A stretch of 64,000 nt of DNA from Inia geoffrensis (Eukaryota > Chordata > Mammalia > Artiodactyla > Iniidae), in NCBI GenBank assembly GCA_036417435.1, contig CM070899.1:146706237-146770236 (forward strand). The letters run 5' to 3'. The number at the start of each line of letters is the position of its first letter. The first letter of the stretch is position 1. The notes under the pieces are model-generated. The model saw only the letters and a program-made list of their open reading frames with translations. It searched no databases and was not told where the DNA came from. Shown in pieces: positions 1 to 11,517 of this stretch. Both the position numbers and the translations under genes were made by a program.

Positions 1-185
1 CACCTAGCTCCCAGCAAAGGGTAGGGACTCTAATATTTACTGAGTGAATGGTTGTTAGATTGTGGTCCTGTTGAAATGTCAGTCAGTGATTAATTTGCTT
101 TTGTTTGACAAATTGTGTTATCTTTTTTTAAATATAGGTACTCATTACATATGTTAGAGAAGGATTTTTATTCATATTTTAAAAA

Positions 186-466
186 ATTAATTAATTTATT
201 TTTGGCCGTGTTGGGTCTTCATTTCTGTGCGAGGGCTTTCTCTAGTTGTGGTGAGCAGGGGCCAGTCTTTCATCGCGGTACGCGGGCCTCTCACTGTCGC
301 GGCCTCTCCTGTTGCAGAGCACAGGCTCCAGACGCGCAGGCTCAGTAGTTGTGGCTCACGGGCCCAGTTGCTCCGCGGCATGTGGGATCCTCCCAGACCA
401 GGGCTCGACCCCGTGTCCCCTGCATTGGCAGGCAGATTCTCAACCACTGCGCCACCAGGGAAGCCC
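186..466 (-). mobile_element. CHR-type tRNA-derived SINE, intermediate form
   Basis: The tRNA-derived head (complement of gggcttccctggtggcgcag) lies at the right edge near 440-466 and the A/T-rich tail at the left, so the element reads on the minus strand. Its body joins the 'ttggccgtgttgggtcttc' segment of the long class to the 'cgggcctctcactgtcgcgg' segment typical of the short class, so it looks intermediate between the two. No convincing target-site duplication was found. Confidence 0.9.
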
Positions 467-1067
467 TGTGTTAGTTCTCTTTAAAGTTCTTCTGCCTTCT
501 TGCTTGCACTTGCTGCCTCCTGGTTATTATCTTTGTATTTGTACATTCTTAGCCACTTATGTATGGTTATGTAGTAGGACCTTATGTGGCAATGGCATTA
601 AAAAGAAAAACATCTAGAATGCTGTATTCTAACACACTGACACCTGCTGGGTCTTCTTTACCACAGCATAAGGTCTGTTTTGTGTTTTCTTAAAGAGTTA
701 CCATAGAGTTTTTTAATGTGACATATGGGATGAGTCTAGGGCATAAGAATGTATGCCAATTCAAACTTTGTTTTGTCTTGATGTTTTGCTGTCTCTATTG
801 ATAATCTCCTGAAAGATGGGGGCCTTGATTCAGAGTTTCGAAATGGGTGGTTGAAAAGACGCAGATTCTTGTCTGGTTCGGCTGCTAGCTAACTTTGTTA
901 GTTTTGGTTGTGAACTTTATGTCCACAAAACAAGTGGGCTTGACAAGAATCTATGATTCTCTTCCTGATTTTACAGAGGACCAAGTACTTTATTTGAATT
1001 CTAATCTAGTGTGGATGCAAAAATTGGAGACAGCATCCTGGTGGAGTTGGGATAGGATGAGGGAGAC
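467..1067. other. Unique sequence, no feature seen
   Basis: I see no repeat signature, splice-site pair or coding frame here. The open frame of about 100 codons starting near 895 has no recognisable protein features and runs into the MIR that follows. Confidence 0.5.
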
Positions 1068-1275
1068 TTTAGATTTATTGAGTGCTTACTATATGCTGGA
1101 TGCTGTTTATTCACTTTATTCACTCTCTTGTGAGGGAATTTTTATCTCCATGTTTCAGTTAAGGAATCTGAGGCTCAAAGAACCTAGGATCCTTGTATAG
1201 GCCACACAGCTGGTAAGAGCAGGATCCAGAACATTGGTCAAAATCAGTCTCACTCCAAAGCCAAGGTTCTTTCTG
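1068..1275 (-). repeat. MIR SINE relic
   Basis: The complement of the MIR core can be followed in order: 'ttattgagtgcttactatatgctgga', a degraded 'atctccatgtttcagttaagg', then 'gaggctcaaagaa' and 'gccacacagctggtaag'. The copy is strongly diverged, as expected of an ancient mammal-wide SINE. Confidence 0.75.
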
Positions 1276-1534
1276 TTGTAAATTGCAGGCAGTTCTAGTT
1301 TTTCTAACAGAGTGGCCTTTGGGGCAAAATGAGGGATGGTTTGGATGTATCTTGAAGGAAGCACTGTATGTTGCATATGATACTGTTTGTAGAATAATGT
1401 TGCGACACAAAGGAGTGACTGGATGAACTTTTTTCTGGATCTTCTGTTAAACCATGTATTCTGTAATAGTGGAGTAATTCCCTTTTTGTTAGTGTGCTTT
1501 ATGTCCTGAGATAAAGGGACTTGACTGAAATCCC

Positions 1535-1720
1535 CACAACTTTGTGTGGTTTCGTGAGTGTGGGTTTAAGTCATGCTTGCTCTTAACTAGTTTTTGTGAC
1601 TTTGGGCTAGATAATGTAGCCTTTTTGAGCTGAAGTTCTCTTGTGTGTAAAATGGAGAAAGCAACACCTGCTTTATATAGCATGTTGCTGGATTTCATCT
1701 GTAATTGTAGCTGTTATTGG
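1535..1720 (+). repeat. MIR SINE relic
   Basis: Direct-strand MIR landmarks are visible: 'gggtttaagtcatgcttgctc', 'ttgtgactttgggctaga', and 'cttgtgtgtaaaatggaga'. They correspond to the MIR segments that normally read as a tRNA-like B-box region, 'gtgaccttgggcaa' and 'ctgtaaaatgggg'. Confidence 0.65.
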
Positions 1721-2044
1721 GAAAAGACTTTTTAAGTACAAATCGTGGTATAGGATGTTGGAAGGTAAAAGAAAACCTACACAGCAACTGACCTTCCCAG
1801 TGTGGGCTCCTGTTGAGAAGTAAGTTAGTTATGATATTTGTGTATTCCTGTTTTAGGATACAAGCATTGTCTAGTGCTCTAATAAGTTATTTGAAAGTTT
1901 GTTTCTTTGCTACGTTTTGTAAGTACAATTAAATTTTCATAATCAACGTTTTAAAGCAGAGCATAGACACTCTGAGGGGAAAGTATATAAGCATGAAGCT
2001 AACTTGATTTCTTTCTAGGGGTAAATTATCTTGGGATTCTGTTT
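1721..2044. other. Unique sequence, no feature seen
   Basis: AT-rich unique DNA. No repeat family, RNA gene or exon was recognised. Confidence 0.45.
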
Positions 2045-2990
2045 AGCAAACATTTGAAACATCATATTATGGGCTAGGCCCTGAAAGAACTGATGGAGAA
2101 TAATACACAGTCCCATTTCACTGAAGGCTCGTCTCTGGAGGATAAGCGCCTTGCTCACAAAACAAAAAGAATAAATATTATGCCAGTTATAGGTACAAGT
2201 AGTATTAGCTCGTTGGAAAAAAAATATGAGCAGAACGAATGGAACCAGCCACTAGGAATGCAAAGATAATTTTTGGGTGAGATGGAAATTTGTGGTGTAA
2301 CAGTGATATATAAAAAGCTCTAAGGAACACATGAGGGATGTGACTGGACTGGATCTTAAAGTGTGAGTATAGGAGTTTGCCAGGCGTGGGTTGAGGAGAG
2401 AAGGTATAGAACACAGTCCTGCAGGGACAGAGTCTGTGCAAAGAAACAGCCTGATGTGCTTGAGCAGAGTGAGCAGTGGGTGGAGGTATGTAGTGTGGGT
2501 GGGGTGTAGCCACAGAATTAGGTTGAAAAGTTAAGGTGGAACGGGTGGAGTGTCACATACCATGTCACATGACCATAGAGTGTCACTCTAGGGAATTGCG
2601 TTTGCCCTCCGGAAGCTAAAGGGAGGATCGTCTGTTTTTATTTTGGATAGTTCGTTGTGGGAGCAGTATAGGTAGTGACTTGGTGGGGGGCAGGGGAGCA
2701 CTGCCCCTCAGAAGAGGTAGAGGAGACCATCACAATAGTTTAGGACAGAGGTGATGAGGGCCTGGATTGTGCAGTGAGAAGAGAAGGGTGTCAGCAGATC
2801 TCCTGGACATTGTCAAGGTCGAATGGATTAATACGCTTGGTGAGTAGATGGTGGGCAGGAAGGGGTGGTAGTTGTCCAGGGTGACTGGAAGTTTCCAGCT
2901 TAGGCTGCTGGGTGAATGCTTGTGTACTTAGGGCATGATTCTTTCTGGCACGGTGGGTATGAAGGAGTGTGCTTCCTGGAGGAGGTTGGC
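2045..2990 (-). repeat. L2 LINE relic, antisense
   Basis: This purine-rich stretch carries phrases of antisense L2: 'gtttgccaggcgtgggttgagg', 'acagtcctgcagggacagagtc', and 'catcacaatagtttaggacagaggtgatgagggcctgg'. The last one corresponds to the complement of the L2 coding segment usually reading 'cctggattattgcaatagcc'. The copy is fragmentary and degraded. Confidence 0.6.
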
Positions 2991-3084
2991 TTAGATTACC
3001 CCTTTCATTGATTTTTGTTTTTGCTTACTGTCTGTTTTAGAGTTAATTCATCCAGAAGACACCATCTGCTTACTGTGTGCCAGT

Positions 3085-4115
3085 AATCGTTATTTTTTAA
3101 ATTAAATTAATTCTGGTGAAATACACATTACATGAAATTTACCATCTTAACCATTCTTAGGTGTACAGTTTAGTGGTATTAAGTGCATTTACATTGTTAT
3201 GCAACCATCACCATAATCTATCTTAAGAACTGAAACTCTGTACCCATTAAACAATAACTACCCATTTTCTCCTAACCCCCAGTCCCTGGCCACCACCATT
3301 CTACTTTCTTTCTTTTAATTTGGCTATTCTAGGTACCTTATATAAGTATAATCATATAGTATTTGTCTTTTTGTGACTGGCTTATTTCACTTAGCATAAT
3401 GTCTTCAAAGTTCACTCGTGTGTTAGAATATCCTTCTCTTTTAAGACTGAATAGTATTTCATTGTATGGATGTACCACATTTTGTTTATTCATCCATTGA
3501 TAGACTCTTGGGTTGCTTCTGCCTGTTGGCTGTTGTGACTAATGCTGCTGTGAACATGTGTATGCAAATATCTCTTGAAGTCCTCATTTTCAGTTCTTTG
3601 AGTGTGTATACCTATAAGTGGAATTGCTGGATTATATAGTAGTTTTTAAAAATTTTTTCAGGAACTTCCGTACTGTTTTCCACAGTGGCTGCACCATTTC
3701 ACATTCCCATCAGCAGTGCACAAGAATTCCAGTTTCCCCATGTCCTTTCCAACACTTGTTATTTTCTATTTTTTTCCCCCCTCAATAGTAGTCACCCTAA
3801 TGGGTGTGAGGTGGTATCTCATTGTGGTTTTGATTTACATTTCTCTAATAATTAGTAATATTCAGCATCTTCTCATGTGTTTATTGTCCATTTGCATATC
3901 TTCTTTGGAGAAATGTCTGTTCAAGTTCTTTGCCCATTTTTAAAATTGGGTTTGAATTTTTGTTATTGAGTTGAAGGAGTTCTTTATATATGCTGGATAT
4001 TAACCCCTTATAGGATATATGATTTACAAATGTTTTCTCCCATTCTTTTCTTTTGATTGTGGCCTTTGATGCAGCCAGTATTCTTTTAACAAACATTAAG
4101 TTATGAGGGAGAGTT
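3085..4115 (-). mobile_element. Old L1 LINE, 3' UTR and 3' end of ORF2
   Basis: The left part is the complement of an L1M-type 3' UTR ('ttaccatcttaaccattctta', 'gcaaccatcaccataatcta', 'acccattaaacaataactac'). The right part is the complement of the end of ORF2 ('tggcttatttcacttagcata', 'ccacagtggctgcaccatttc', 'tctttggagaaatgtctgttc'). A minus-strand frame at 3881-4096 still reads as ORF2 C-terminal protein (…KEWEKTFVNHISYKGLISSIYKEL…). The element is 5'-truncated and dead. No target-site duplication was found. Confidence 0.9.
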
Positions 4116-4454
4116 GTTGCTTCTGAGGTAAATTCACTGAGTTCAGACCAACAAATCAGTTTCTTCCCTTTTCCTTTAGAGTTTCTGGGTTTAGTTGAAG
4201 CTGGGTTGGAATTCTTTTCCTGGAATGTTGCTTTCTAGGTGTGGTTTCCTGACCTAGTATCTCTTGAATGGTGTCGCTCCCCTTTCTTTCTTTTTCACGC
4301 CTCATAGCTATGGTTATTAGAATAAGCATCACAATTTATTTCCCTCGGCTGGTCCCTCATCACCAGCTGTCCGTTTAGAACCAGGCCCTGCCATAGCTTC
4401 TTTTGTGTAACATCCCTTTAGTGTTGTAGTTACGTGAAACCTGCTCATGCCCTT

Positions 4455-5150
4455 CCTCATTAATTTTGACCTGGATCATGGCAGTGGCTTCCAAACAGGT
4501 CTCCTGCTTCATATTTCTCTTACCTTTATTCTTCTTGCGTACTATTTAGACTGGTCTTTCCACAGCACCTCAGAAATTAAAACTGAACCTCTTTCAGGGG
4601 CTTCATGATGCTCCCAAGATCAAGTTCAAACTGCTAAGCTTGGCAGTCAGACTCCTTCCACCATAACCGTGTAACCTTCCTTTCCAGCCTTTTTACTTCC
4701 CAGGTCATTACTGTGTTGGCGTTCTTGGTCAAGGCATTTTATTTTCATTGGCTGGGCTAAGGAGCTTGGCAGCTGGGACGTTTCTCCTTGTCTGTGACTT
4801 CAGATTTCCTCACTGTGCCCTGAGCGTGCCTGTGCTCCTGCTGTGCCCTCAGCTTATAGTGCTCTCACCTCTTCTCCTAGTCTTGCTTTTCAAAGCCCCA
4901 TTCAAATCCATTTCCTCCCTGAATCCTGAATCCTTTTCCAGCTGCTCCAACCCATAGGGATCGTCTCCCTTCTTCAGAATTATTATGGCACTTACTTTAA
5001 GTTGATTTTAACCGCTCTGTATTGTTTGCCTTTGTGTGTGTGTGCGCACACGCATGTATCCTGTCCTTAGTTCCTTGAGGTAGTAATCATGTCTTATACT
5101 CTGTACAATCCTGTATATATAGGTCATTGATAGATATTCATTTATCTTTA
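4455..5150 (+). repeat. L2 LINE relic, 3' half
   Basis: Sense-strand L2 landmarks occur in the right order: 'atggcagtggcttccaaacagg', 'gatcaagttcaaactgctaag', 'ttccagctgctccaacccata', and near the 3' end 'ttagttccttgaggtagtaatcatgtctta'. A TG/CA tract (5033-5057) interrupts it. Confidence 0.75.
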
Positions 5151-5152
5151 AT

Positions 5153-5470
5153 ATTGGTTCTCAAAGTGTAGTCAGTGCATGACCCTGGAGGATTCCTGAG
5201 ACTCTTTCAGTGGGTCTGTGAGGTCAGCGCTATTTTCATAATATTAACATGTTATTTACATTTTTATACTGTGCAGACGTAGGCACTGGCACTGCAAAAG
5301 CAGTGCTGGGTGAAACTGCTGATGTGCTAGCATGAGCCAAGGCGGGGGCACTCAGCTGAGCTTGAGGAGTCATGGTAGTTGAACAGTTGTGTTCTCGGAG
5401 TGAAAAATGGTGCCAGTTTCACTAAATGTTCTTGATGAAGCAGTGAAAATTATTAGCTTTATCATATCTC
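5153..5470. repeat. DNA transposon relic, hAT-Charlie-like
   Basis: The stretch opens with 'ggttctcaaagtgtagtcag' and continues with 'ctctttcagtgggtctgtgagg', 'gcaaaagcagtgctgggtgaaactgctg' and 'gccagtttcactaaatg'. I recognise these as phrases of an old mammalian hAT-type element. The subfamily was not assigned, and no open transposase frame remains. Confidence 0.5.
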
Positions 5471-5688
5471 AGTCTTTATAGTACCCCCTCACTGTGGGGC
5501 ATGCTGGATCCTTTATCTTGCAATACATGTGTTTTCTCAGTTTTACAAATCACAAAGGCACAGGAAAACAGAGCGGTTAAGTCTCTGGCTCAGACTTATT
5601 CAGGAGGTAAGTAGCAGAGCCAAGTTTTAGGCCTCGTTCAAGTCTGATTCAAAAGCCTGAGCTCTTCATGCTGCTCTACCACCGCACA
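5471..5688 (-). repeat. MIR SINE relic
   Basis: Complement of MIR: 'tgttttctcagttttacaaatc', 'aggcacaggaaaacagagcgg', 'ggaggtaagtagcagagccaag', then 'tgctgctctacc'. It abuts the hAT-like relic on its left. Confidence 0.6.
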
Positions 5689-5760
5689 GAAAAGCGTGTG
5701 TTATGAATCAGCACTGTATACACACTGCAGATCAGTCATTAGAATAAAAGTGCATTATCT

Positions 5761-5889
5761 TTTATTTTCGGCCGTGCTGCGGCATGTGGGATCTTAGTTC
5801 CCCAACCAGGGATTGAACCCGTGCCCCTGCAGTGGAAGCTCGGAGTCTTAACCACTGGACCACCAGGAAAGTGGTTCAGGAAAGTCCCG
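5761..5889 (-). mobile_element. Short CHR-type SINE (~130 nt) with perfect target-site duplication
   Basis: The body 'tttcggccgtgctgcggcatgtgg' to 'taaccactggaccaccagg' is the short CHR class on the minus strand. A perfect 15-bp duplication, aaaagtgcattatct, flanks it at 5746-5760 and 5890-5904. Beside the head the phrase 'caggaaagt' occurs twice, so the tRNA end carries a small internal duplication. Confidence 0.93.
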
Positions 5890-5904
5890 AAAAGTGCATT
5901 ATCT

Positions 5905-8090
5905 GAAGATGGTTCATGCAGGGCTCACGCAGTGGCTGAAGGTCCTGCCTGTGTTTTTTGTTTTTTGGAACCCAGGCTGTAGTCTTGTACTGTTTTGTGG
6001 AACCAGATCCTTAGAAAGTGAGCAAAGCTTCACAGCAGACCCTCACTGGAAGGCTGTAGGCTTTATGTCTTATAAATTAGTAGTAGTTAGTATGTAAATA
6101 GAGCTCAAGGTTGGGGAGATTTACAGGGTGGCTGTAGTTCAGAGGCCACTGCTTGGACTAGTAGTCCTTCTTGGTTTCATTCGGGGGTACAGAAACTTCA
6201 GGTCATCTGAAAGTGTTGTTTTGGATCAGAAATGGGTTCCCCCACTGGCAGAAGAGGAAACGGGAATGGAGTTGAAGGCAGTGAGCATGAGGTTAGCACT
6301 GTCTGTCTGATCCTAGGCTCTTGGGTTATTTGCTGAGAGCATCAGGTGACTGAGAGAAAAGCAAGTGTGAAAGCGGATTGAGAAAACGGGAAGCTACCCC
6401 ACCCAGGCACCCTGCACAGGAGTGTATATTGCCACAGTTTCCACTCTGGATGGTGTACAGTCAGGCCCTTGCATTTGGGATCATCTGCAGAATGCTTGTT
6501 TCTGCTTGCTAGGTTTGCTGACCGAGAGAACTTCACAAGTGTTTGTACTCTCAGTGTCCCAAATGCTTAAGCAGCTTGACTTTCTACTGTTTAGATACTT
6601 CAAAATTGTCTTTGTAAATTTGTTTTGAAAGTAATTATATGAACTTTATTTATATTACACATTATGCCGCTTTATTAAAGAGTGTATATTTGTTATACTT
6701 TATTATAATTATTAAACCCTCATTGTTTTCTTTCTTTGTAACCACCTCAATGGAAATGGAAATATGAGTACCTATTTTAGCCCAAAGAGCAGGGAAAGGA
6801 GGTGTAATTCTTTTTTTCATATTTTGGTCTTCACCAACTCGTTTTAGTCCCAGGTTTCTCATAATGTGCTTTCAAACCAAAGTCTTCCATTTGCCCAGCA
6901 CTGCTGTTGCCAGTGTGTAATTGGAACTTGTCCTTTGTATTTGTATTATGTAAATAGGCTTTGACAGGGGCAAATTTAAACTGTTGCAAAGATTGCCTGT
7001 TTATTTCTAAAACTGTATTTTGCGGTAGAATTGAATTGCTAGTTGTGTTGAAGGATTTTTAAAACGAGGGGAAAATAAAACGAAAACTTATGAATAGTTG
7101 CACAGTAAAAAAAAAAAAAAAAAGAAGAGGAAAATATGAACATCGTACATTTTGCCTCTGAACTGGTCAGTAGCTGTTCATTCCAATGATAATTAGCAAA
7201 AAAGATTCCTAGACATAAATGAAAATGAGTTTTAGTGGGATGTAGCTGCTTATATGTAGAATGAAGATGGAAAATGTACTATAAATACAAATGATACGGC
7301 TTGAGTGTTCCTTTATTTAGTAATTTGGGAAGAGTTAGGGAGCTCCAGAATTGGCTAAGCAAGTTGTTGTACTACATATTTTGTTAATTCTTATGTCAGA
7401 ATGCCTTTTCTTGGTGTGGGTGCATTTCTAAGATGAATGGTTAATTTGTTCTTGGTTCTTTTCAATGACTGTCTTTGAGCAAATGACAAATTGAAAAGAT
7501 GTCCTAACTCTGAGACTGCTGGCATATGCTTGAGACTTTTTCTTCTTTCAGCCTTCCCATTGTATTTGGGAAGTATATGTCACCTACACTGCTTGGGAGA
7601 AGGGTTAGCTTCTGTTTTCTAAATTTGATTCTGGGCTTTGTATTATGTAGGATTGTGGCTTTTTGATGAGGAAAAAAAATCTTACTTGTAACCTCAGAGT
7701 GTGAAGAAGGGTGTCGTGTGAACTTTTTTGGTTGAGTTCTCTGGGGTTGGGATGTTTTGTTTGTTAAATTTTAGTTTCAGGTGTGGGGTGGTAGTCAAGT
7801 TATTCTAGAAATTGATCATTTTTCTTTGGTTAGTCTCCTGAGAAATTTCAGAGAGAAATGACTTTTTAAAGTGAGATACGAGTAGATACATTATTAGTTG
7901 CTAAAATGTGACGGGAGGTGTTTGAGCTGGTGCTTTGAGTAAGCTCAGAATTCATGGGTCAAGGCAGATTTGTAAACAGAAGGATGTTGAGTCAGTATGT
8001 TAAATGGCATTAGAAAGATTGGAACAAAGGTGGAAACAGATGATAGAGCAACTTTATCTGCGTTGAGGACTTGAGGGAAGGAGGGAAGTA
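5905..8090. other. Unique sequence with A17 run
   Basis: About 2.2 kb in which I recognise no repeat, exon or RNA gene. A pure 17-nt A run occurs at 7107-7123 without a recognisable SINE or LINE in front of it. AT content is high around 6590-6720. Short open frames near 5894-6310 have no recognisable features. Confidence 0.5.
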
Positions 8091-8321
8091 GAGTTGACCT
8101 TTTGAATAACACTGTTTTGGACTACGTGGGTCCACTTATATGTGGATTTTTTATATGTGGATTTTTTTCAATAGTAAATATTTCAGTACTACATGGTCCG
8201 TGAATGTGGAACCGTGGATACCAAGGAACATATACATTGGGCCGACTATAAGCTATATGCCGATTTTCAGCTTTGCCGAGGATCAGTGCCCCTAACCCAT
8301 GCGTTGTTCAGGGGTCACCTA
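8091..8321. mobile_element. TA-flanked MITE, Tigger-like (Tc1/mariner group)
   Basis: Imperfect terminal inverted repeats are visible: 'ttgaccttttgaataacac' at the left end against the complement of 'gcgttgttcaggggtcacc' at the right end. A TA dinucleotide lies immediately outside both ends (8089-8090 and 8322-8323), the hallmark of Tc1/mariner-type insertion. The interior holds the paired phrases 'gtccacttatatgtggatttt' and 'gccgactataagctatatgccgattttc'. At 231 bp there is no transposase. I assign it to Tigger-related non-autonomous elements by resemblance; the subfamily is uncertain. Confidence 0.75.
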
Positions 8322-9245
8322 TACAGTCTAAAACCTTGAAAGTGTTAAAGAAGAATGGGATGAGGTTATCCTTTTATAAACTCAGAGTTCACTGGACTGC
8401 CAGACACTTAAGAATTATTATTCTAAACAATTTTTTGTGCAGTTATTCTTTATTAAGAACAATATTTTCTTAAATTATTCTTTGTGCAGTTTATGTTTTA
8501 GCTCTGTGATAGGTGCTTGAGGAAGGAGTTACAAAAGAAATATGTGGTGGTCTTGCCTCAGTAATTTTTTGGAGCAGCCTGATTAACTTTGGGTTCAAGA
8601 CTCTGGTGTGGGTAGCCAGATACTTTGGCACACTGGTGCCCTTTTGTTCATTCTGTTAATTTCCCCCCTTCCTGCTATTAAATTGCTTTGGAAATCATCC
8701 ATCTCATTAATGTAAAATCACACCTTATACCTCCCGCCATTAGTACCCATGGGCATGAGTGGTAGCCACAACAATTTTAGGGACTTCAGTGGTCAATGAG
8801 TGTGTCCAACGTGCTTAATTTCTTCTACAATTAACTAGTCTTCAGTGAGGAAAAGGAAATTTGAGAGCTTTTGGGTGACTTGCTGTAACTTACAGGACAT
8901 GTAAAGTATCACATTGTATCATGATAGATTATTGGAATTTTGGTGTATGTTGGAATGTTAGAAATAGTGTCAAGGTCATTCTCCTGAAAATCGACCCATC
9001 TGAAAACCAGTATGTTTGCTCTAGTCCATTCTCACCAAGGCCATGGTTTCCATGTTCATTCTTCTTCCTCCCACTCCATTAAAAGATATAAATTTTAGGC
9101 ATCCTCTACACACACTCCTTTAAAATTGTACCATAACTTGGAAGACAACCTGTCCTTTAAGGGTTATGTACTTAATGGAATTGACATTTGTTATCTGTGG
9201 TGGAGTTTGATATTAACATCATAGAGATGTACTAGGTTTCAATAT
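8322..9245. other. Unique sequence, no feature seen
   Basis: No repeat family, exon or RNA gene recognised. Confidence 0.5.
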
Positions 9246-9260
9246 GAAATGTGGGATTTT

Positions 9261-10043
9261 TTTAACATCTTTATTGGAGTATTATTGCTTTACAATGGTG
9301 TGTCAGTTTTTGCTTTATAACAGGTGAATCAGCTATACATATACATATATCCCCGTATCTCCTCCCTCTTGTGTCTCCCTTCCACCCACCCTATCCCACC
9401 CCTCTAGGTGGTCACAAAGCACTGAGCTGATCTCCCTGTGCTATGCGACTGCTTCCCACTAAGCTACTTGTTTTGGTAGTGTATATATGTCCATGCCACT
9501 CTCTCACTTCGTCCCAGTTTACCCTTCCCCCTCCCCATGCCCTCAAATCCATTCTCTGTGTCTGTGTCTTTATTCCTGTTCTGCCCCTAGGTTCTTCATA
9601 ACCATCTTTTTTTTTAGATTCCATATATATGTGTTAGCATACGGTATTTGTTTTTCTCTTTCTGACTTCACTCTGTATGACAGACTCTAGGTCTATCTAC
9701 CTCATTACAAATAGCTCAATTTCGTTTCTTTTTATGGCTGAGTAATACTCCATTGTATATATGTGCCACATCTTCTTTATCCATTCATCTGTTGATGGAC
9801 ACTTAAGTTGCTACCATGCCCTGGCTCTTGTAAATAGTGCTGCAATGAACATTGTGGTACATGACTCTTTTTGAATCACGGTTTTCTCAGGGTATATGCC
9901 CAGGAGTGGGATTGCTGGGTCATATGGTAGTTCTATTTTTAGTTTTTTAAGGAACCTCCATACTGTTCTCCATAGTGGCTGTATCAATTTACATTCCGAC
10001 CAACAGTGCAAGAGGGTTCCCTTTTCTCCACACCCTCTCCAGC
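9261..10043 (-). mobile_element. Young 5'-truncated L1 LINE with target-site duplication
   Basis: About 780 bp of L1: the tail and 3' UTR on the left ('aacatctttattggagtattattgctttac', with C-rich runs that are the G-rich 3' UTR on the other strand), and the end of ORF2 on the right ('atggctgagtaatactccattg', 'ctccatagtggctgtatcaa'). The minus frame at 9811-10011 reads as ORF2 C-terminus (…[42 protein letters not shown]…). The duplicated target, gaaat(g/a)tgggatttt, occurs at 9246-9260 and 10044-10058 with one mismatch. Such 5' truncation is usual for L1. Confidence 0.95.
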
Positions 10044-10241
10044 GAAATATGGGATTTTATTCACCAAACTGTCTTGCTTCCTTTCTTCCCAAAAGAATAT
10101 TAATTAATGCTTAACTTGAAAAACTTAACTTGATTTTTGTAATAAATTTTTCTTGTAAGCTTGCTAACTTATGAACAGGTAATTTTTTCTTGCTTTCTGT
10201 TTTTTTTGCTGATTGTTTAAGTTCTAGAATGGTATTAGAAA

Positions 10242-10571
10242 AAAAAATTTTTTTTTGAGTTTTGAACTTTATTTACTTATTTTTGGCTGCGTTGGGTCTT
10301 CATTGCTGCATGCAGGCTTTCTCTAGTAGAGGTGAGGGGGGGCTACTCTTTGTTGTGGTGCGTGGGCTTCTAATTGCGGTGGCTTCTCGTTGCGGAGCAC
10401 AGCGCGGGTGTCAGTAGTTGTGGCTCGCGGGCTCTAGAGTGCAGGCTCAGTAGTTGTGGTGCACTGGCTTAGTTGCTCCACGCCATGCGAACTCTTCCCA
10501 GACCAGGGTTTGAACCTGTGTCCCCTGCCTTGGCAGGGGGATTCTTAACCACTGTGCCACCAGGGAAGTCC
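10242..10571 (-). mobile_element. Long CHR-type SINE with perfect 18-bp duplication
   Basis: The full long-class body is present on the minus strand, from 'ttttggctgcgttgggtcttc' to 'ccactgtgccaccagggaagtcc'. The flanks carry the same 18 bp, ctagaatggtattagaaa, at 10224-10241 and 10572-10589 without a mismatch. Confidence 0.96.
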
Positions 10572-10691
10572 CTAGAATGGTATTAGAAATATTAATATGT
10601 TCATCCTAGGTAGGGGCAAAGCCTTTTTTTTTCCCTAAATATATACCAGGTGAGCTTCCAGTAGTTTTGGACTTTGAGATTTTAGAAACCC

Positions 10692-10898
10692 TTTTTTTTT
10701 TTGGTGGTACTCGGGCCTCTCACTGTCGTGGCCCCTCTTGTTGTGGAGCACAGGCTCCGGACGCGCAGGCTCAGCGGCCATGGCTCACAGGCCCAGCTGC
10801 TTCACGGCGGCATGTGGGATCCTCCCGGACCGGGGCATGAACCCGTGTCCCCTGCATCGTCAGGCGGATTCTCAACCACTGCGCCACCAGGGAAGCCC
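10692..10898 (-). mobile_element. CHR-type SINE, ~205-nt class
   Basis: T-run at the left (the A tail), then 'cgggcctctcactgtcgtgg', 'ggctcagcggccatggctcac', and the head complement 'ccaccagggaagccc'. The duplication is not clear: 'gaaaccc' and 'caaacct' are only a weak match. Confidence 0.93.
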
Positions 10899-11295
10899 TC
10901 TCAAACCTCATTTTGAAAGGGATTTTGACTTTGCTTTTTCTTTGTCATAATTTAAAATTGCTATGTGTGACCAAATGAATCATTCTGATATGATTTTTTT
11001 GGGTAAAATTGGAACAGCATTCTAACAGTAGACCTTTAACTTAGAAGATATTATTTATATAAAAATAAACCAGAAATCACTGAAATGTAGTTTTGGAGTA
11101 TTGGTCAGTGTTTTCGAGTTAATAAGTTAATCAGTATGGTTAAAAAGGGTATTTGGCAGAAACAGAAATGTTGAAATATAATGACAAGTCATGCAGTGTT
11201 AAAAGAACAGCCCTTTGTTAACCCATTCACAGACTTTTTGTGATACTTAATTTGAGCGCAGTGGCATCATTGGCAGAATTTGTTATCCTTTTTTT
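10899..11295. other. Unique AT-rich sequence
   Basis: No repeat, exon or RNA gene recognised. Confidence 0.45.
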
Positions 11296-11312
11296 GTGTG
11301 TGTGTGTGTGCT
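11296..11312. repeat. (TG)n microsatellite
   Basis: Short alternating TG tract directly after a T-run. Confidence 0.85.
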
Positions 11313-11315
11313 ACC

Positions 11316-11517
11316 ATTTACTGAGTTTCTTCTATGTTCTAGCCATTATGTCCTAAGTGCTTATTAATCCTCACCATGACCCAGTGAAGAAGGCGACATT
11401 GTTGTAGCTTCACAGAAGGGGAAATTAAGTGTAACTATTAATCAGCTGTTCAAATGGCACAAAGCCACGGGAGTTATTGGCCTTGGGAAATGAACCCAAG
11501 TCTGTCTGGCTCCTGCT
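11316..11517 (-). repeat. MIR SINE relic
   Basis: Complement of MIR: 'tttactgagtttcttctatgttctagcc', 'taatcctcaccatgaccc', 'tcacagaaggggaaattaag', 'tgaacccaagtctgtctggctcc'. It ends where the next element begins. Confidence 0.75.

Noticed and set aside
7107..7123. A17 run as the tail of a retroposed gene
   Set aside because: No recognisable gene, SINE or L1 precedes it and no flanking duplication is visible.
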